Assembly (NCBI GenBank): GCA_964507185.1
Contig: CAZDOY010000010.1
Span: 21,506-85,505, forward strand
Source: CAVRTJ01 sp964507185
GTDB lineage: Bacteria; Acidobacteriota; UBA4820; DSQY01
Direction of reading: 5' to 3'
DNA length: 64,000 nucleotides
Part shown: piece after piece, positions 8,498-16,563 of the stretch
Numbering within the stretch: position 1 is the first letter of the stretch
How the letters are laid out: each line of letters starts with the position of its first letter
Position numbers and translations under genes: made by a program
The notes under the pieces: generated by a model
The model's database searches: none
What the model was told of the DNA's origin: nothing
Seen by the model: only the letters and a program-made list of their open reading frames with translations

Positions 8498-9472
8498 ATG
8501 CCGAGCAGGAACACCAAGCTGAACACTATCAGGCCAACATCCGCTTTCGTCCCCTCCCGGCGGGACCCGATCCACTGGCTCTCGAAGGACCTTAAAGCCA
8601 CGTTCGGCGGGCCTGTCCGAAAAGCAAACCTGGACGCGGGTTTCACGTGCCCGAACCGGGACGGCACGCTATCCGTCGGAGGGTGCTCCTTCTGCGATCC
8701 GGGCGGCTCCGGCCCCGACGACCTCGTTGCGGGCGAGGCCTGGCACGACCGGTTGGTCCGCCTCGCTGGTCGAGCGACGGCGACCGGATACGCGGGCGTC
8801 CTGGCCTACTTCCAGGCCCACACCAACACCTACGGACGCACGCCGGAAGAATTCGGGGCCATGCTCGAACGCACCCTCGCGGTACGGGGCGTCGTCGGTA
8901 TCATCATCGGCACCCGTCCAGACTGCCTGCCGCCCCGGATCCTCAACGTGCTCGCCGCCTTCAACCGCCGCACACGTCTCTGGGTGGACGTGGGCATGCA
9001 GACCATCCACGACGCCACCCTTTCCGCCGTGAACCGCGGTCACAAGCACGCTGACACAGTGGCTGCCGTGGAGGCCCTTCGGGACCTTGGCATCCCCTTC
9101 GTCCTGCACGTGATGCTGGGCCTGCCGGGCGAGGACGACGCCATGATGCGCGCAACGCTGGCCGAGGTGACCCGCCTGCGCCCGTGGGGCGTGAAACTCC
9201 ATCCCCTGCACGTCGTGAACGGTTCCGCACTTGCCGCCCGCTGGAAGGCCGGAGCGCTGCCCCTTCTTGGCCGGGAGGTTTTTGCCGCGCACGCCGCCGA
9301 CCTCCTGGAAACCCTGCCGCCCGAAACGACGATTCACCGCCTCACGGGCGAGCGGCCGGAGGGTATCCTCCTGGCGCCCGACTGGTGTCGCGACAAGCGA
9401 GGGACCCTCGGCGCCGTCACGCGCGAGCTGGCGCGCAGGGCAAGCTGGCAGGGCAAGCGAGCGGGCTCTTGA
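8498..9472 (+). CDS. TIGR01212-family radical SAM protein (YhcC-like)
   Basis: This 324-residue protein has the unusual cluster motif of the YhcC/TIGR01212 family, FTCPNRDGTLSVGGCSFCD, in which the first two cysteines are 12 residues apart instead of four. Downstream it has VLAYFQAHTNTYG, IGTRPDCLPP, the TIM-barrel glycine motif and LHVMLGLPGE, all typical of this family. Its biochemical role is not established even in E. coli. The start at 8498 is the first ATG that gives a family-like N-terminus, but the ribosome site is weak and the frame is open upstream, so the N-terminus is uncertain. TAGAAT at 8454-8459 might be a -10 site. Confidence 0.88.
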   Translation: MPSRNTKLNTIRPTSAFVPSRRDPIHWLSKDLKATFGGPVRKANLDAGFTCPNRDGTLSVGGCSFCDPGGSGPDDLVAGEAWHDRLVRLAGRATATGYAGVLAYFQAHTNTYGRTPEEFGAMLERTLAVRGVVGIIIGTRPDCLPPRILNVLAAFNRRTRLWVDVGMQTIHDATLSAVNRGHKHADTVAAVEALRDLGIPFVLHVMLGLPGEDDAMMRATLAEVTRLRPWGVKLHPLHVVNGSALAARWKAGALPLLGREVFAAHAADLLETLPPETTIHRLTGERPEGILLAPDWCRDKRGTLGAVTRELARRASWQGKRAGS

Positions 9473-9487
9473 GCCGCGGCGGTCGAT

Positions 9488-10045
9488 TCACGGCGTGAAG
9501 GGCGACTTCCAGTGGGGGTTCGTCAGGGCCGTCAGGACGTGGTCCTGCCACTTGCCGGCGATGTGCAGGTAATCCCTGGCGAAGCCCTCGCGGACGAACC
9601 CGAGCTTGTCGAGAAGCCTTGCGCTCCGTGCGTTGTGGGGCATGTAGTTGGCCATGACGCGGTGCAGGTTTAGGTCCTCGAAGGCGTAGCGGATGGCCGC
9701 CGACAGCGCCTCGAACATCAGGCCCTGTCCCTGAAAGCGGTAATCCATGCTGTACCCGAGGTGGCAGGCCTGGAAGGCCCCCCTCACGACGTTGCGGAAA
9801 TTGCAGACGCCGATTATGGGGCCCTTCAATTCCTCGCGCCGCAGCAGAACGAGGCGGAAGGACTGTCCCCGCTGGAACTCGGCGCGGGCGGCGGCGAGGT
9901 CCTGTTTCCACAGGGCGAGGGTGTAGTAGTAGCCGGGGCGCCTGGGCTCCCATTCCGCGAGGTGCTCCCGGTTCTCGCTGACGTAATCGAGCATGCGCTC
10001 GGCGTACCTCGGTCCGGGTACGACGAGGACGAGCCGCTCGGTCAC
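9488..10045 (-). CDS. RimJ/RimL-type GNAT N-acetyltransferase
   Basis: This 185-residue GNAT protein resembles RimJ. It begins with TERLVLVVPGPRYAERMLDY, has IGVCNFRNVVRG in the central sheet, the acetyl-CoA loop YRFQGQGLMFEAL (Q/R-x-x-G-x-G/A) and HNARSARLLDKLGFVREG at the C-terminus. The family acetylates N-terminal Ser or Ala of ribosomal protein S5 (RimJ) or other proteins. The start is a GTG at 10045; the frame is open a little further upstream, so a longer form is possible. It is convergent with the radical SAM gene, with 15 bp between stops. The target is inferred only from family resemblance. Confidence 0.82.
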   Translation of the reverse strand: MTERLVLVVPGPRYAERMLDYVSENREHLAEWEPRRPGYYYTLALWKQDLAAARAEFQRGQSFRLVLLRREELKGPIIGVCNFRNVVRGAFQACHLGYSMDYRFQGQGLMFEALSAAIRYAFEDLNLHRVMANYMPHNARSARLLDKLGFVREGFARDYLHIAGKWQDHVLTALTNPHWKSPFTP

Positions 10046-10103
10046 GATCTTGAGGGGATCTCTTGCCAGGATGATGACGGCCTCCCAGGGAGATTGTGCT
10101 GAT

Positions 10104-11093
10104 TTACAGCGGCTTTGCGTGCATCTCGTCCATCATGGCCGCGAACGTCTCACGGAGGCCGTCTCTGAGCGCCCGCACGGAGTAGCCTAGTTCCCTCACG
10201 GCCTTGGCGTTGTCGGCGATGTAGGTGGTCCCCGCCGTGACGCGGAGGCTTTCGGACCGGTACGAATCGGGCAAAGGCAGAACGGGTTCAAAAACGGAGG
10301 TGATACGGGCCATGACGCGCAGGGTCCCGGGGCCGAGCCGGATTCGCGGCCCCTTGACGCCCGTAATCTCTTCGGCCATCCCCAGGACGTCTTCCAGCGT
10401 CCGGCGCTGCCCCGCCAGGATGTAGGACTCGCCAGGTTTCCCCTTGTCCATGGCAAGCACGTGGCCGTGCGCCACGTCGTCCACGTGCGACCAGCACAAT
10501 TCCATTCCTTTGGGAACAACGGGCAACCTCTTCCTGAGGTACTGCCTGAAGGCCTCGCCCACCGCGCTCGTATCTCCAGGGCCGTAGACGGCGCCCGGCT
10601 GAACGATCACGAGCGGCAGACCCGCCTCGATCATGGGCAGCGCCACCTCGTAGTGCGCGACCCACTTCGTCCTGTCGTATTCGCTCAGGTGCCGCCCGTC
10701 GTAGCGGTAGCTCTCGTCCACGAGCCGGCCGGCGGTGTCGGAAAAGACGGCGACCGTGCTGGTGTAGACGCCCTTCTTGATCCCCAGGTCCTTCATGACC
10801 TCCAGGACGTTCCGGGTCCCGTTGACGTTGATATTTTCAGCAACGCGCCTGTCCCTGGCTCCGACCTTGTACCACGCCGCCAGGTGAAAGACGCCGTCCG
10901 CGCCCTCCATGGCCGCAGGCAGGGTGTCCCGCCGGGTGATGTCGCCCTGCGCGAGCGAGACGCCCATGGCTTCCAGATGCCCCGCCTTGTCGGGATGCCT
11001 CACCAACGCGGTCACGTCGTGGCCAGCTTCCAGCAATTGCCGCGCGAGACGTCCGCCTATGAAACCGGTGGCCCCAGTCACGAAGTACTTCAT
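10104..11093 (-). CDS. Extended SDR, NAD-dependent epimerase/dehydratase
   Basis: This 329-residue protein has the Rossmann motif VTGATGFIGGRLARQLL at its N-terminus, VFHLAAW, the active-site YxxxK in YDRTKW, and VQPGAVYGPGD. It belongs to the dihydroflavonol reductase/HpnA-like branch of extended short-chain dehydrogenases. These act on sugar nucleotides, isoprenoids or other ketones with NAD(P)H. The ATG at 11093 has GGGAGG 8 bp upstream. The next gene upstream on the strand is the DsrE-like gene, 71 bp away, so the two may share a transcript. Substrate not assignable. Confidence 0.85.
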   Translation of the reverse strand: MKYFVTGATGFIGGRLARQLLEAGHDVTALVRHPDKAGHLEAMGVSLAQGDITRRDTLPAAMEGADGVFHLAAWYKVGARDRRVAENINVNGTRNVLEVMKDLGIKKGVYTSTVAVFSDTAGRLVDESYRYDGRHLSEYDRTKWVAHYEVALPMIEAGLPLVIVQPGAVYGPGDTSAVGEAFRQYLRKRLPVVPKGMELCWSHVDDVAHGHVLAMDKGKPGESYILAGQRRTLEDVLGMAEEITGVKGPRIRLGPGTLRVMARITSVFEPVLPLPDSYRSESLRVTAGTTYIADNAKAVRELGYSVRALRDGLRETFAAMMDEMHAKPL

Positions 11094-11164
11094 CGGGTCC
11101 TCCCGTTCCCCGTGGCGGGGAAAAAGCCCGAGCGCGCCCGGCACGCGACCACCGCCGTGCCGCG

Positions 11165-11497
11165 TCACGGCCTGACGATTTTGTCCGCAGCTACCATGGC
11201 CTGCGCCAGATCTGCCATCGTGCCCGTCTCGCCGATGGCGAGATTGTCCGCGAGGCCGTAGAACTCCAGGCAGGTGATGCAGGACCTGACCCGGGCGCCG
11301 CGGGATTGGAGCACGCGGAGGCTGTCGAGAGCCCGCGAGCCCTCCACCGTCAGGTAGACGCCACGGTTCACGCAGCCGATCATATCCACGTGCGCCCCGG
11401 CTTCCACCAACCGCTCGAGGAAGGAACGCAGCAGCCTCCTTCCCAGTTCCGGGTCGCCTTCGCCCATCCCGTCCGACGCCAGCAGCAGCAAGGTCAT
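11165..11497 (-). CDS. DsrE-like protein resembling the C-terminal domain of YedF
   Basis: This 110-residue protein matches the DsrE-like half of YedF, the sulfurtransferase-like protein linked to selenium metabolism. It has LLLASDGMGEGDPELGRRLL at the start, a central MIGCVNRGVYL strand, and SCITCLEFYGL with two conserved cysteines, then GTMADLAQAM. The TusA-like N-terminal domain of full-length YedF is absent. The ATG at 11497 has GGGAGAG upstream. YedF-type proteins are thought to carry reactive sulfur or selenium on the CxxC-like cysteines. No selenium gene is visible nearby, so the link is by homology only. Confidence 0.75.
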   Translation of the reverse strand: MTLLLLASDGMGEGDPELGRRLLRSFLERLVEAGAHVDMIGCVNRGVYLTVEGSRALDSLRVLQSRGARVRSCITCLEFYGLADNLAIGETGTMADLAQAMVAADKIVRP

Positions 11498-11661
11498 CCA
11501 CGCTCTCCCTACAGCACGCGCGTGGGCTATTCTACCTTCAACCACCCGATTGACCAAATTCCGGTCCCGCTGCAAAAAAAACAATGAGGGCCGGACGTGA
11601 GGGAATCGTTCCTCTTCGTGCTACCTTAAGGGGAGCGAATCGAGCCGCATGGGAGGAATGG

Positions 11662-12162
11662 ATGAAAAAGCACGCACGTACAGCCGTAAGCATTCTCACG
11701 ATCGGCATGGCCGCGCTGTGGCTCGTGGCGGCCGGGATGGCCCGGTCTGACCGCACCGCCGCGGCCCGCGAGTCGCTCCTTAAGACCGATGCCGCCTTCG
11801 ACGCCGCCACGGCGCAGCGCGGCGCGGAGGCTTGGGCGTCTTTTTTCGCGGACGACGCCGTCATGCTGCCGCAGGGGGAGGGTCCCGTGAAAGGCCGCGC
11901 GGACATCCGCGAAGCCATGAAAGGCTTCTTCGCCCGGGAAGGGGCCTCACTGAGATGGACGCCGGACCATGCCGAGGTCTCGCGGTCCGGCGACCTCGGG
12001 TACACGTATGGGACCTACGTCGCGACCGTCACCGGCCCCGATGGCACGCCCGTCTCCTCGCGCGGCAAGTACGTGACGATCTGGCGCAGGCAGGCCGGCG
12101 GAGACTGGAAGGCTGTCCTTGACATGGGAAACCAGGGCGACGGCCGCACGTCAGCCCACTGA
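11662..12162 (+). CDS. Secreted SnoaL-like/DUF4440 protein
   Basis: This 166-residue protein has a signal peptide (MKKHARTAVSILTIG, cleavage near residues 26-28) and then a single SnoaL/NTF2-like domain. Characteristic segments are LLKTDAAFDAATAQRGAEAW, FFADDAVMLPQGEGPVKGRA and the C-terminal VTIWRRQAGGDWKAVLDMGN. This cone fold serves as a ketosteroid-isomerase-like enzyme or as a binding domain; secreted DUF4440 proteins have no agreed function. The ATG at 11662 follows GGGAGGAATGG. The start region is divergent from the DsrE/SDR pair. Confidence 0.82.
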   Translation: MKKHARTAVSILTIGMAALWLVAAGMARSDRTAAARESLLKTDAAFDAATAQRGAEAWASFFADDAVMLPQGEGPVKGRADIREAMKGFFAREGASLRWTPDHAEVSRSGDLGYTYGTYVATVTGPDGTPVSSRGKYVTIWRRQAGGDWKAVLDMGNQGDGRTSAH

Positions 12163-12179
12163 CGCACCCGCAAACCCAC

Positions 12180-12527
12180 TCAGCCGAAGGTGCTCCCGTT
12201 CCAGCCCCAGTCGCTCGCGGACACGTCGGTGAAGTTCATGTACACCCTGTCCTTCGACAGGCCGAGCGACGTTTCCAGCAGTTCGCAGACGTCTTTTGCA
12301 AGGCGCTTGTTGGTCTCCGGGCCGAGACCGCCGATGCTTCTGATGTCCACGAACGCGGCATCGCCGCGCTGACCGGACATCGTCATCGCGCTCGATACAA
12401 AGGAGACCATCACGTACTTTTCGGGCTTGCCTATGTCCCCGGCCACGATTCCGGAAAGTCCCGCGACAAGTGCGTTCCTCGCCTCTTCGTCCGGCACGGC
12501 CGACGTTTCTATTTTCAGCAGCGGCAT
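12180..12527 (-). CDS. MIF/phenylpyruvate tautomerase family protein
   Basis: This 115-residue protein begins MPLLKIETS and ends DWGWNGSTFG, both close to the macrophage migration inhibitory factor family (4-oxalocrotonate tautomerase superfamily). I chose the second of two in-frame ATGs (12527, not 12533). Removal of its Met exposes Pro1, the catalytic base, and AAGGAG is then 7 bp upstream. Family enzymes tautomerise phenylpyruvate or dopachrome analogues as trimers; the bacterial substrate is unknown. It is convergent with the DUF4440 gene (17 bp). Confidence 0.88.
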   Translation of the reverse strand: MPLLKIETSAVPDEEARNALVAGLSGIVAGDIGKPEKYVMVSFVSSAMTMSGQRGDAAFVDIRSIGGLGPETNKRLAKDVCELLETSLGLSKDRVYMNFTDVSASDWGWNGSTFG

Positions 12528-12819
12528 GTCCATCTCCTTCTTGTGAATTTACCGCGAAAACGCTGATACAGGCTTTCGCCTCATACCGGCGGAACAACTG
12601 ACGCAGGAATACTATAGCGCGAAAACGACCTGAAACCACCAAAGGAGGCGGGAGGCAACCGGGAGAGTTCGTTTTCCAGACGGCGTCACTCGCAGCCCGG
12701 GCCGGGCCGCCGGCCCTCGCTCGAAACGGACGAGTAGCCGAAGATATCCTTCACTCATTGACCGGATCACTCCCCCATGGGCGCCCGGCCGTCCTTTTCC
12801 CCCCGTAACGTGCCGTGCT
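12528..12819. other. Intergenic gap between divergent genes
   Basis: This gap separates the tautomerase gene (minus) from the ECF sigma gene (plus), so it should hold both promoters. A TACTATA-like sequence at 12610-12616 is the only AT-rich spot. I see no repeat or hairpin worth naming. Confidence 0.4.
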
Positions 12820-13464
12820 ATGCTTCCCCTCATGGACGAGGCTTCCGTTCCCATTCCCGCTGCCGCCGACGCACCCGACGACGAATCCTCTCTCCTCGTC
12901 TCCCTGAGGCGCGGCGACGAGGCGGCCTTCGCAGTGCTGGTCCGCACGCACGGACCGCGCATGCTGGCCGTGGCCAGGCGCTACCTCCGGCAGGAGGAGG
13001 ACGCCAGGGACGCCGTGCAGGAGGCCTTCATCAACGCCTTCAAGGCGCTCGGCGCCTTCGAGGCCGACTGCAAGCTGGGGACGTGGCTGCACCGCATCGT
13101 CGTGAACTGCGCGCTGATGAAGATCCGTTCGCGCGAACGAAAGCCCGAACAGCCCATCGAGGACTTGCTGCCCAGGTACAAGAACAACGGCCACCAGGCC
13201 GATCCGGCCAAGCGGTGGAGCGGCCACGCGGACCGGATCCTCGAATCGAAACAGAACCGGGCCCTCGTGCGCTCGTGCATCGACCGGCTGCCCGAGTCGT
13301 ACCGTAACGTCTTGCTGCTGCGTGACATCGAAGAGATGAGCACAGAGGAGACGGCCCGGCTGCTGGACATGACGACCGGCGCCGTGAAGGTCCGCCTCCA
13401 CAGGGCGCGCCAGGCGTTGAGAGGCCTTCTGGACCCACATTTCAGATCGGGGAAGAAGAGATGA
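12820..13464 (+). CDS. ECF-type RNA polymerase sigma factor
   Basis: This 214-residue sigma-70 family protein of the extracytoplasmic-function type has region 2 at about residues 30-95 (LLVSLRRGDEAAFAVLVR, RYLRQEEDARDAVQEAFINA, FKALGAFEADCKLGTWLHRI). Region 4 is at about 150-205 (LPESYRNVLLLRDIEEMSTE, ETARLLDMTTGAVKVRLHRA). The ATG at 12820 or 12832 could be used; neither has a clear ribosome site. Its stop overlaps the start of a zinc-finger anti-sigma gene as ATGA, the standard ECF pairing. It most resembles RpoE-like ECF factors that answer envelope or redox stress; the regulon is not visible. Confidence 0.93.
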   Translation: MLPLMDEASVPIPAAADAPDDESSLLVSLRRGDEAAFAVLVRTHGPRMLAVARRYLRQEEDARDAVQEAFINAFKALGAFEADCKLGTWLHRIVVNCALMKIRSRERKPEQPIEDLLPRYKNNGHQADPAKRWSGHADRILESKQNRALVRSCIDRLPESYRNVLLLRDIEEMSTEETARLLDMTTGAVKVRLHRARQALRGLLDPHFRSGKKR

Positions 13465-13712
13465 TAAGCTGCCGCGAACTCGCCGATTTCATACGGGCCT
13501 ACCTGGACGGGGAACTCGCCTTCAGGGAGAGGGTGGCCTTCAAAACGCACCTCGCCCTGTGCGCCGACTGCCGTGCCTACCTCAAGACCTACGAGGAAAC
13601 CGTGCGCATGGGCAAGCAGGTCTTCGAGGAGGACGCCGACGAAATCCCCGAAGAGGTCCCCGAAGATCTCGTCCAGGCCATCCTCGAATCCCGAAAGAAA
13701 CTCTGGCCTTAA
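13461..13712 (+). CDS. Anti-sigma factor with zf-HC2 (ZAS) domain
   Basis: This 83-residue protein has the zinc-binding anti-sigma signature: Cys4 in ISCREL and FKTHLALCADCRAYL, giving the H-x3-C-x2-C arrangement. It has no membrane segment, so it is a soluble ZAS anti-sigma, a class in which redox or metal stress often releases the sigma factor. The acidic tail (residues about 55-70) is unusual. It overlaps the sigma gene by 4 bp and is followed directly by a hairpin terminator, so the pair is a closed unit. Confidence 0.9.
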   Translation: MISCRELADFIRAYLDGELAFRERVAFKTHLALCADCRAYLKTYEETVRMGKQVFEEDADEIPEEVPEDLVQAILESRKKLWP

Positions 13713-13734
13713 AATCCACCCTGCGGGTGGATTT
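13712..13734. terminator. Hairpin terminator after the sigma/anti-sigma pair
   Basis: AAATCCACCC and GGGTGGATTT pair perfectly around a TGC loop, directly overlapping the anti-sigma stop codon. The A-rich and T-rich arms match the design of the hairpin at 5629-5653. Confidence 0.75.
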
Positions 13735-14083
13735 AATAGGGCCTGTCGGCCTTCAAGATACGAAAGGCGGCCGCTCTTCGAGGCTCTGCATTGGATATAT
13801 GTACAGTTTGGAACGTGATCCAGTGACCGGGTGATCCAGTGACCGAGTCGCGGGCAGCCCTTCGAAGGCCCGTCCCCACCGTCTTGCTTTCTTTCAGCCT
13901 TTAGCCCTTCGGCCTTAGCCCTTGGGAGACAATGTCCTCCGCATCCACATCCGCCTCAACCCTTCCCCTGACGGCGCGGTGAGGGGGGCAAGAGTTAAGG
14001 GTAAAGTCGCAATCCCAAATCCACAATGCCAATTCCCGAATTGCTTTCTCACCGCCTCGCTGTCTCATTGTGAATACCCGGTG
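13735..14083. repeat. Intergenic mosaic repeat, copy 4 (repeat part 13815-14072)
   Basis: 8-bp units come first (GTGATCCA-GTGACCGG-GTGATCCA-GTGACCGA, 13815-13847). Then come the CCCTTCGAAGGCCCGTCC module, TTAGCCC heptads (13900-13925), a TGGGAGACAATGTCCTCCGC module, AATCCCA heptads (14010-14040) and CTCACCGCCTCGCTGTCTCA. This is the most complete copy in the window. No gene is visible. Confidence 0.8.
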
Positions 14084-14941
14084 TCAGTCGAACGTGACGG
14101 CGGAAAACATGCCCTCGGCGATCCAGGTGCGGAACCACTTGAAGATTTTCTGGTTGCTTTCCGAGGCCTTCAGTTTTGCAGCAGCTTCGGCCACCGCCTC
14201 GCCCAGCGTAGCGCCCCGAACCAGCGCCTGGAGCAGGCCGAACTCGGCGCGCGTCATGGACAGGTGATAGACGGAGTAGTCGCGCCGGTAGACGGCGACC
14301 CACGTGGCCCGGCGCCGGGGCTTCGGCGCGGGGTATTCGCGCTTCGCCGCATCCACCTGCTGGATGACGTCGTGCTTGAGGGACAGAAGCCTGAAGGCCG
14401 CGATGGGCTTCAGACGTGCCGCCACCCAGGCGTCCGGAGCAACGTCCCGGACGTCTTCCGGCTTGAGGACGGCCGCCTCCGTTTCGTCGAAGGCTTCCGT
14501 GACGGCCAGCTCGAAACGCGCCAGGTCGTGGAGGAAGCCCGCGTTCTCTTTGTCCGGGTCCTCGAGGAGGAACTCCGGCACGTGGTCGCCGAGCCGGTTG
14601 AGCGTGTAGCTGCGCGAGGGATACGCCTGCACGTACTCTCGCACGAAGTCTTCGAAGGCGTCCTCCCCCAGAAAGTGCGCGAGCGCGGGATAGTCCGACT
14701 GCAGGGCCTCCACCATGCGCAGAAGGTACATGCCGTGGTAGATTCCCACGCGCTCGGCCGGGGTGAGCGAGTGGGAGGGTTTCACCAGTTCGTCGAGCCG
14801 CCCGGCTCCGAATTCCTTTTCGGCGTCTCCCGACCCGATGGCTTCCTCAACGTCGCCGGGATGGACGATGACGGCCTGCATCCAGCGTTGCACCTTGTCC
14901 AGGTGGATGTCGGCCCCGGTGTTACGTTTCTCATGCCGCAT
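14084..14941 (-). CDS. bufC: DUF2063-family protein, BufC/HvfC-like partner of the MNIO enzyme
   Basis: This 285-residue protein has an N-terminal DUF2063 domain: LDKVQRWMQAVIVHP, SLTPAERVGIYHGMYLLRMV and LQSDYPALAHFLGEDAFEDF are its usual motifs. The C-terminal half holds a helical region (GLLQALVRGATLGEAVAEAA). In bufferin and Haemophilus HvfABC clusters this protein binds the precursor leader and delivers it to the DUF692 enzyme. Here its start overlaps the end of the DUF692 gene by 11 bp. It is the last gene of the minus-strand cluster, and a mosaic repeat follows. Confidence 0.87.
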   Translation of the reverse strand: MRHEKRNTGADIHLDKVQRWMQAVIVHPGDVEEAIGSGDAEKEFGAGRLDELVKPSHSLTPAERVGIYHGMYLLRMVEALQSDYPALAHFLGEDAFEDFVREYVQAYPSRSYTLNRLGDHVPEFLLEDPDKENAGFLHDLARFELAVTEAFDETEAAVLKPEDVRDVAPDAWVAARLKPIAAFRLLSLKHDVIQQVDAAKREYPAPKPRRRATWVAVYRRDYSVYHLSMTRAEFGLLQALVRGATLGEAVAEAAAKLKASESNQKIFKWFRTWIAEGMFSAVTFD

Positions 14942-15776
14942 GGCTGGCCTCCTGTTCCCGCCAGGTTCTGGCCTTCATGATCTCGTTGTAGACCACTTCG
15001 AAAGGCGGTATGTTCGCGTCCCATTCCAGCAGCGTCGCACGAAGCCCGACCTGCTTGATCGTATGGCCGAACAGCTCCCAGACCGGGTCCACCACGTAGT
15101 CCGAGTGCGTATCCAGGATGTGCGTCCCGCAGTGCGTGTGGCCGGCCAGGTGATAGTGACACACCCGGTCGCCCGGTATGTTGTCGATGTACTCGACGGG
15201 GTCGAAGCCGTGGTTGAAAGCGCTGACGTAGACGTTGTTCACGTCAAACAGAAGGCCGCAGTCTGCCTCCTCGGCCATCCGCGCAATGAACTCCCACTCG
15301 GGCATGCTCGAGGGCACGAACTCGAGGTAGGTGGACGCGTTCTCCAGCACGAGCGGACGCTCGAGGTAGTCTTGGATCGTGCGGATGCGGGACACCACGT
15401 GCCTCAGCGTCTCTTCGTTGTAGGGAAGGGGCAGCAGGTCGTGGGTGTTGCGCCCCACAACGCCCGTCCAACAGACGTGGTCCGAGACCCAGCGCGCCTT
15501 TGTTCTCTCGGCCAGGGCCTTGACCTTGTCCAGGTAGCCGAAGTTGATGGGGTCCGTGCTGCCCACGGACATGGACACCCCGTGCATGACGATGGGATAG
15601 CGCTCCGCCACCTGGTCCAGGATGAACAGCGGCCGTCCGCCCGTGTCCAGGTAGTTCTCCGTGAGGATCTCGAAGAACCCCACGTCGGGATTTTCCCTCA
15701 GGATGTGGGTGAAGTGGGTGGTCCTGAGCCCGATGCCAAGCCCCAGGTCTTCGAATCCCCAACGGTTAGGTTTCAT
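14931..15776 (-). CDS. bufB: DUF692 multinuclear non-heme iron oxidative enzyme (MNIO), BufB-like
   Basis: This 281-residue TIM-barrel protein has all the recognised MNIO motifs: VMHGVSMSVGS, RWVSDHVCWTG, LVLENASTYLEF, LLFDVNNVYVSAFNHG, YHLAGHTH, ILDTHSDYVVDPVW and LLEWDANIPPFE. The His, Asp, Glu and Asn residues in these motifs bind two or three iron ions. MbnB, TglH, HvfB and BufB use such clusters to convert peptide cysteines, often to oxazolone/thioamide or thiooxazole. The gene lies between a cysteine-rich precursor gene and a DUF2063 gene on the same strand, so its substrate is almost certainly that precursor. The chemistry is inferred. Confidence 0.93.
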   Translation of the reverse strand: MKPNRWGFEDLGLGIGLRTTHFTHILRENPDVGFFEILTENYLDTGGRPLFILDQVAERYPIVMHGVSMSVGSTDPINFGYLDKVKALAERTKARWVSDHVCWTGVVGRNTHDLLPLPYNEETLRHVVSRIRTIQDYLERPLVLENASTYLEFVPSSMPEWEFIARMAEEADCGLLFDVNNVYVSAFNHGFDPVEYIDNIPGDRVCHYHLAGHTHCGTHILDTHSDYVVDPVWELFGHTIKQVGLRATLLEWDANIPPFEVVYNEIMKARTWREQEASHAA

Positions 15777-15842
15777 GTCTGCCTCCAGGATGCGGGGCCG
15801 CGGTCTGCAGCCGCGGCCCCGCCGGTTGTCCGTTGTCTCCGT

Positions 15843-16289
15843 TCAGGCCGCGTGCTTAAGGGGCACCTGGCAGCCGCCCTTGCCCTTGCAGGAATTCTTG
15901 CCCGCGCAGCTGTTGGCCGTCGTCTTGCAGCCGCCCAAACCCTTGCAGGCGTTCTGACCTTTGCACGAGTGTTTGGCCGAGGGCGAGGCGCAGCCGCCCT
16001 TGCCCTTGCAGGAGTTCTTGCCCGCGCAACCGTTGTCGCCGGCCTTGCAGTTCCCCTTGCCCTTACAGGCGTTCATGCCCTTGCAGACGTGGCGATCGGA
16101 GCTCTTGGGCGCAGTCTTCTGGCCGCCCGCGGAGCCGCACCCGCTCTTGCCGCCGCAGCCGTTGCTCATGACGCCGCTGGAGGCGCTCTTCGTGGCCGGG
16201 GTGGCGCTCACCGGGGTGACCGCCGTGAATCCCGCCATCAGGCCCGCAACCGCCGCATTCAGTACCAGTGCCTTCACTTTGCGATTCAT
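15843..16289 (-). CDS. bufA: Cysteine-rich RiPP precursor, BufA-like, with duplicated six-Cys module
   Basis: This 148-residue protein has a Sec-type signal peptide (residues about 1-29, ending PVSA). Its mature part contains 14 cysteines, at 45, 51, 69, 75, 81, 88, 94, 100, 109, 115, 121, 128, 134 and 140. Residues 69-100 and 109-140 are two copies of one module (C-x5-C-x5-C-x6-C-x5-C-x5-C) offset by exactly 40 residues, built from CKGxxxC and CKGKGGC units. Lys, Gly and Asn fill the spacers. The DUF692 and DUF2063 genes directly downstream make it the precursor of a bufferin/HvfA-like modified peptide, a class that binds copper in the periplasm. CTCCT-complement upstream of the ATG (GAGAGGAGCGACG) gives a good ribosome site. 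The known BufA1 and BufA2 motifs are not matched exactly. Confidence 0.8.
   Translation of the reverse strand: MNRKVKALVLNAAVAGLMAGFTAVTPVSATPATKSASSGVMSNGCGGKSGCGSAGGQKTAPKSSDRHVCKGMNACKGKGNCKAGDNGCAGKNSCKGKGGCASPSAKHSCKGQNACKGLGGCKTTANSCAGKNSCKGKGGCQVPLKHAA
15871..16060 (-). repeat. 120-bp tandem duplication inside the precursor gene
   Basis: CAGCCGCCCTTGCCCTTGCA begins at 15871 and again at 15991, with near-identical sequence continuing through the CKGKGGC and CAGKNSC codons of each module. The 120-bp period equals the 40-residue offset of the two six-Cys modules. The nearly silent divergence suggests a fairly recent duplication or gene conversion. Confidence 0.85.
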
Positions 16290-16563
16290 CGTCGCTCCTC
16301 TCTTCTTTGTGACCGCCGCCACCTTTCGGCCGGGGCGGCATCAGAGGCTCTCGCCTCGATCTTCCGTGGTTGGTCCGCTCTATCCAAGAACCGGTCCGCG
16401 GGCTTGGATCCGCCGCGGTGTCCGGGAGATACTCTATTGGCGGTCGGCTCACCTCCTTTCGTTCTCGAAAACAAACGTTTCGTCAGCCCATCCGTTTTCT
16501 GCAGTCTTTTGGATGACGACCGCGCGAAAAAGGTTACACATGCCGCCGCTCCAGCACCGGCCG

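Noticed and set aside
15843..16289. Repetitive GCCGCCCTTGCCCTTGCA sequence as a possible CRISPR or minisatellite
   Set aside because: The repeats are in-frame codons of a secreted cysteine-rich protein with two modules; there are no unique spacers.
16449..16459. Perfect anti-Shine-Dalgarno match AAAGGAGGTGA on the minus strand upstream of bufA
   Set aside because: The only start codon at hand is the GTG inside the motif itself, and the frame from it (129 codons) runs through bufA in another frame. No start stands at a normal distance.
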